Assembly: GCA_004551945.1 (NCBI GenBank)
Contig: SFPN01000040.1
Coordinates: 1 to 12,920, forward strand
Source of the DNA: Clostridiales bacterium
Lineage (GTDB): Bacteria > Bacillota > Clostridia > Oscillospirales > Oscillospiraceae
Direction: 5' to 3'
DNA length: 12,920 nt
In this document: positions 12,906-12,920 of the stretch, piece after piece
How the letters are laid out: each line of letters opens with the position of its first letter
Position numbering within the stretch: position 1 is the stretch's first letter
The notes under the pieces: generated by a model
The model's input: only the letters and a program-made list of their open reading frames with translations
The model's database searches: none
Told to the model about the DNA's origin: nothing
Made by a program: the position numbers and the translations under genes

Positions 12906-12920
12906 ATGAAGCTGTTTCGC
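12906..12920 (+). CDS. Start of an unidentified plus-strand gene (partial)
   Basis: ATG at 12906 followed by codons reading MKLFR up to the window edge, with AAGGA about 10 bases upstream. A basic residue followed by hydrophobics is compatible with the start of a signal peptide or membrane anchor, but five residues cannot identify it. It is transcribed away from the SHMT-like operon. Confidence 0.4.

Noticed and set aside
1..12920. CRISPR arrays, tRNA or rRNA genes, insertion sequences
   Set aside because: No regularly spaced repeats, no tRNA-like fold with a CCA-ready acceptor or T-loop signature, and no transposase-like protein were seen on either strand.

Overview
The base composition is GC-rich. 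There are strong AGGAGG-type ribosome binding sites, occasional TTG/GTG starts, short ATGA overlaps and rho-independent terminators. A truncated polysaccharide deacetylase of the sporulation (PdaB-like) type lies at the left edge. Together these suggest a high-GC gut Clostridium-class Firmicute, perhaps Oscillospiraceae (inference; no rRNA or marker gene is present).

Layout, left to right. (1) Positions 2-127, plus strand: a truncated NodB-type deacetylase remnant. (2) Positions 143-8559, minus strand, transcribed right to left: a long catabolic operon. It starts with a complete TRAP transporter (dctQ, dctM, dctP) and an Asp/Glu-racemase-family protein. A five-gene flavin/iron-sulfur dehydrogenase module follows: a HcnA-like [2Fe-2S] protein, a HcnB-like FAD/NAD protein, a double [4Fe-4S] ferredoxin, a BFD-type [2Fe-2S] protein and a DadA/HcnC-like FAD oxidase. 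The last gene is an octopine/nopaline dehydrogenase family enzyme. (3) Positions 8861-9562, minus: a FadR/FCD-type GntR regulator with its own promoter and terminator. (4) Positions 9816-12505, minus: a second operon with a strongly divergent serine-hydroxymethyltransferase-like enzyme and an NhaC-family Na+/H+ antiporter, with a good promoter upstream and a strong terminator downstream. (5) Positions 12506-12905: a 400-base gap holding a promoter, operator-like palindromes and hairpins. The first codons of a plus-strand gene begin at 12906.

Working model (inference): the island imports a small carboxylate through the TRAP system and oxidises it at a C-N bond with a multi-subunit amine dehydrogenase that resembles opine oxidases and archaeal PdhAFXB proline dehydrogenase. 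It also carries an NAD(P)-linked opine dehydrogenase, a racemase and an SHMT-like PLP enzyme that lacks the residues needed for folate chemistry. The likely substrate class is opine-like or other N-substituted, imino or D-amino acids. The GntR protein probably controls one or both operons. The exact substrate cannot be read from the sequence.
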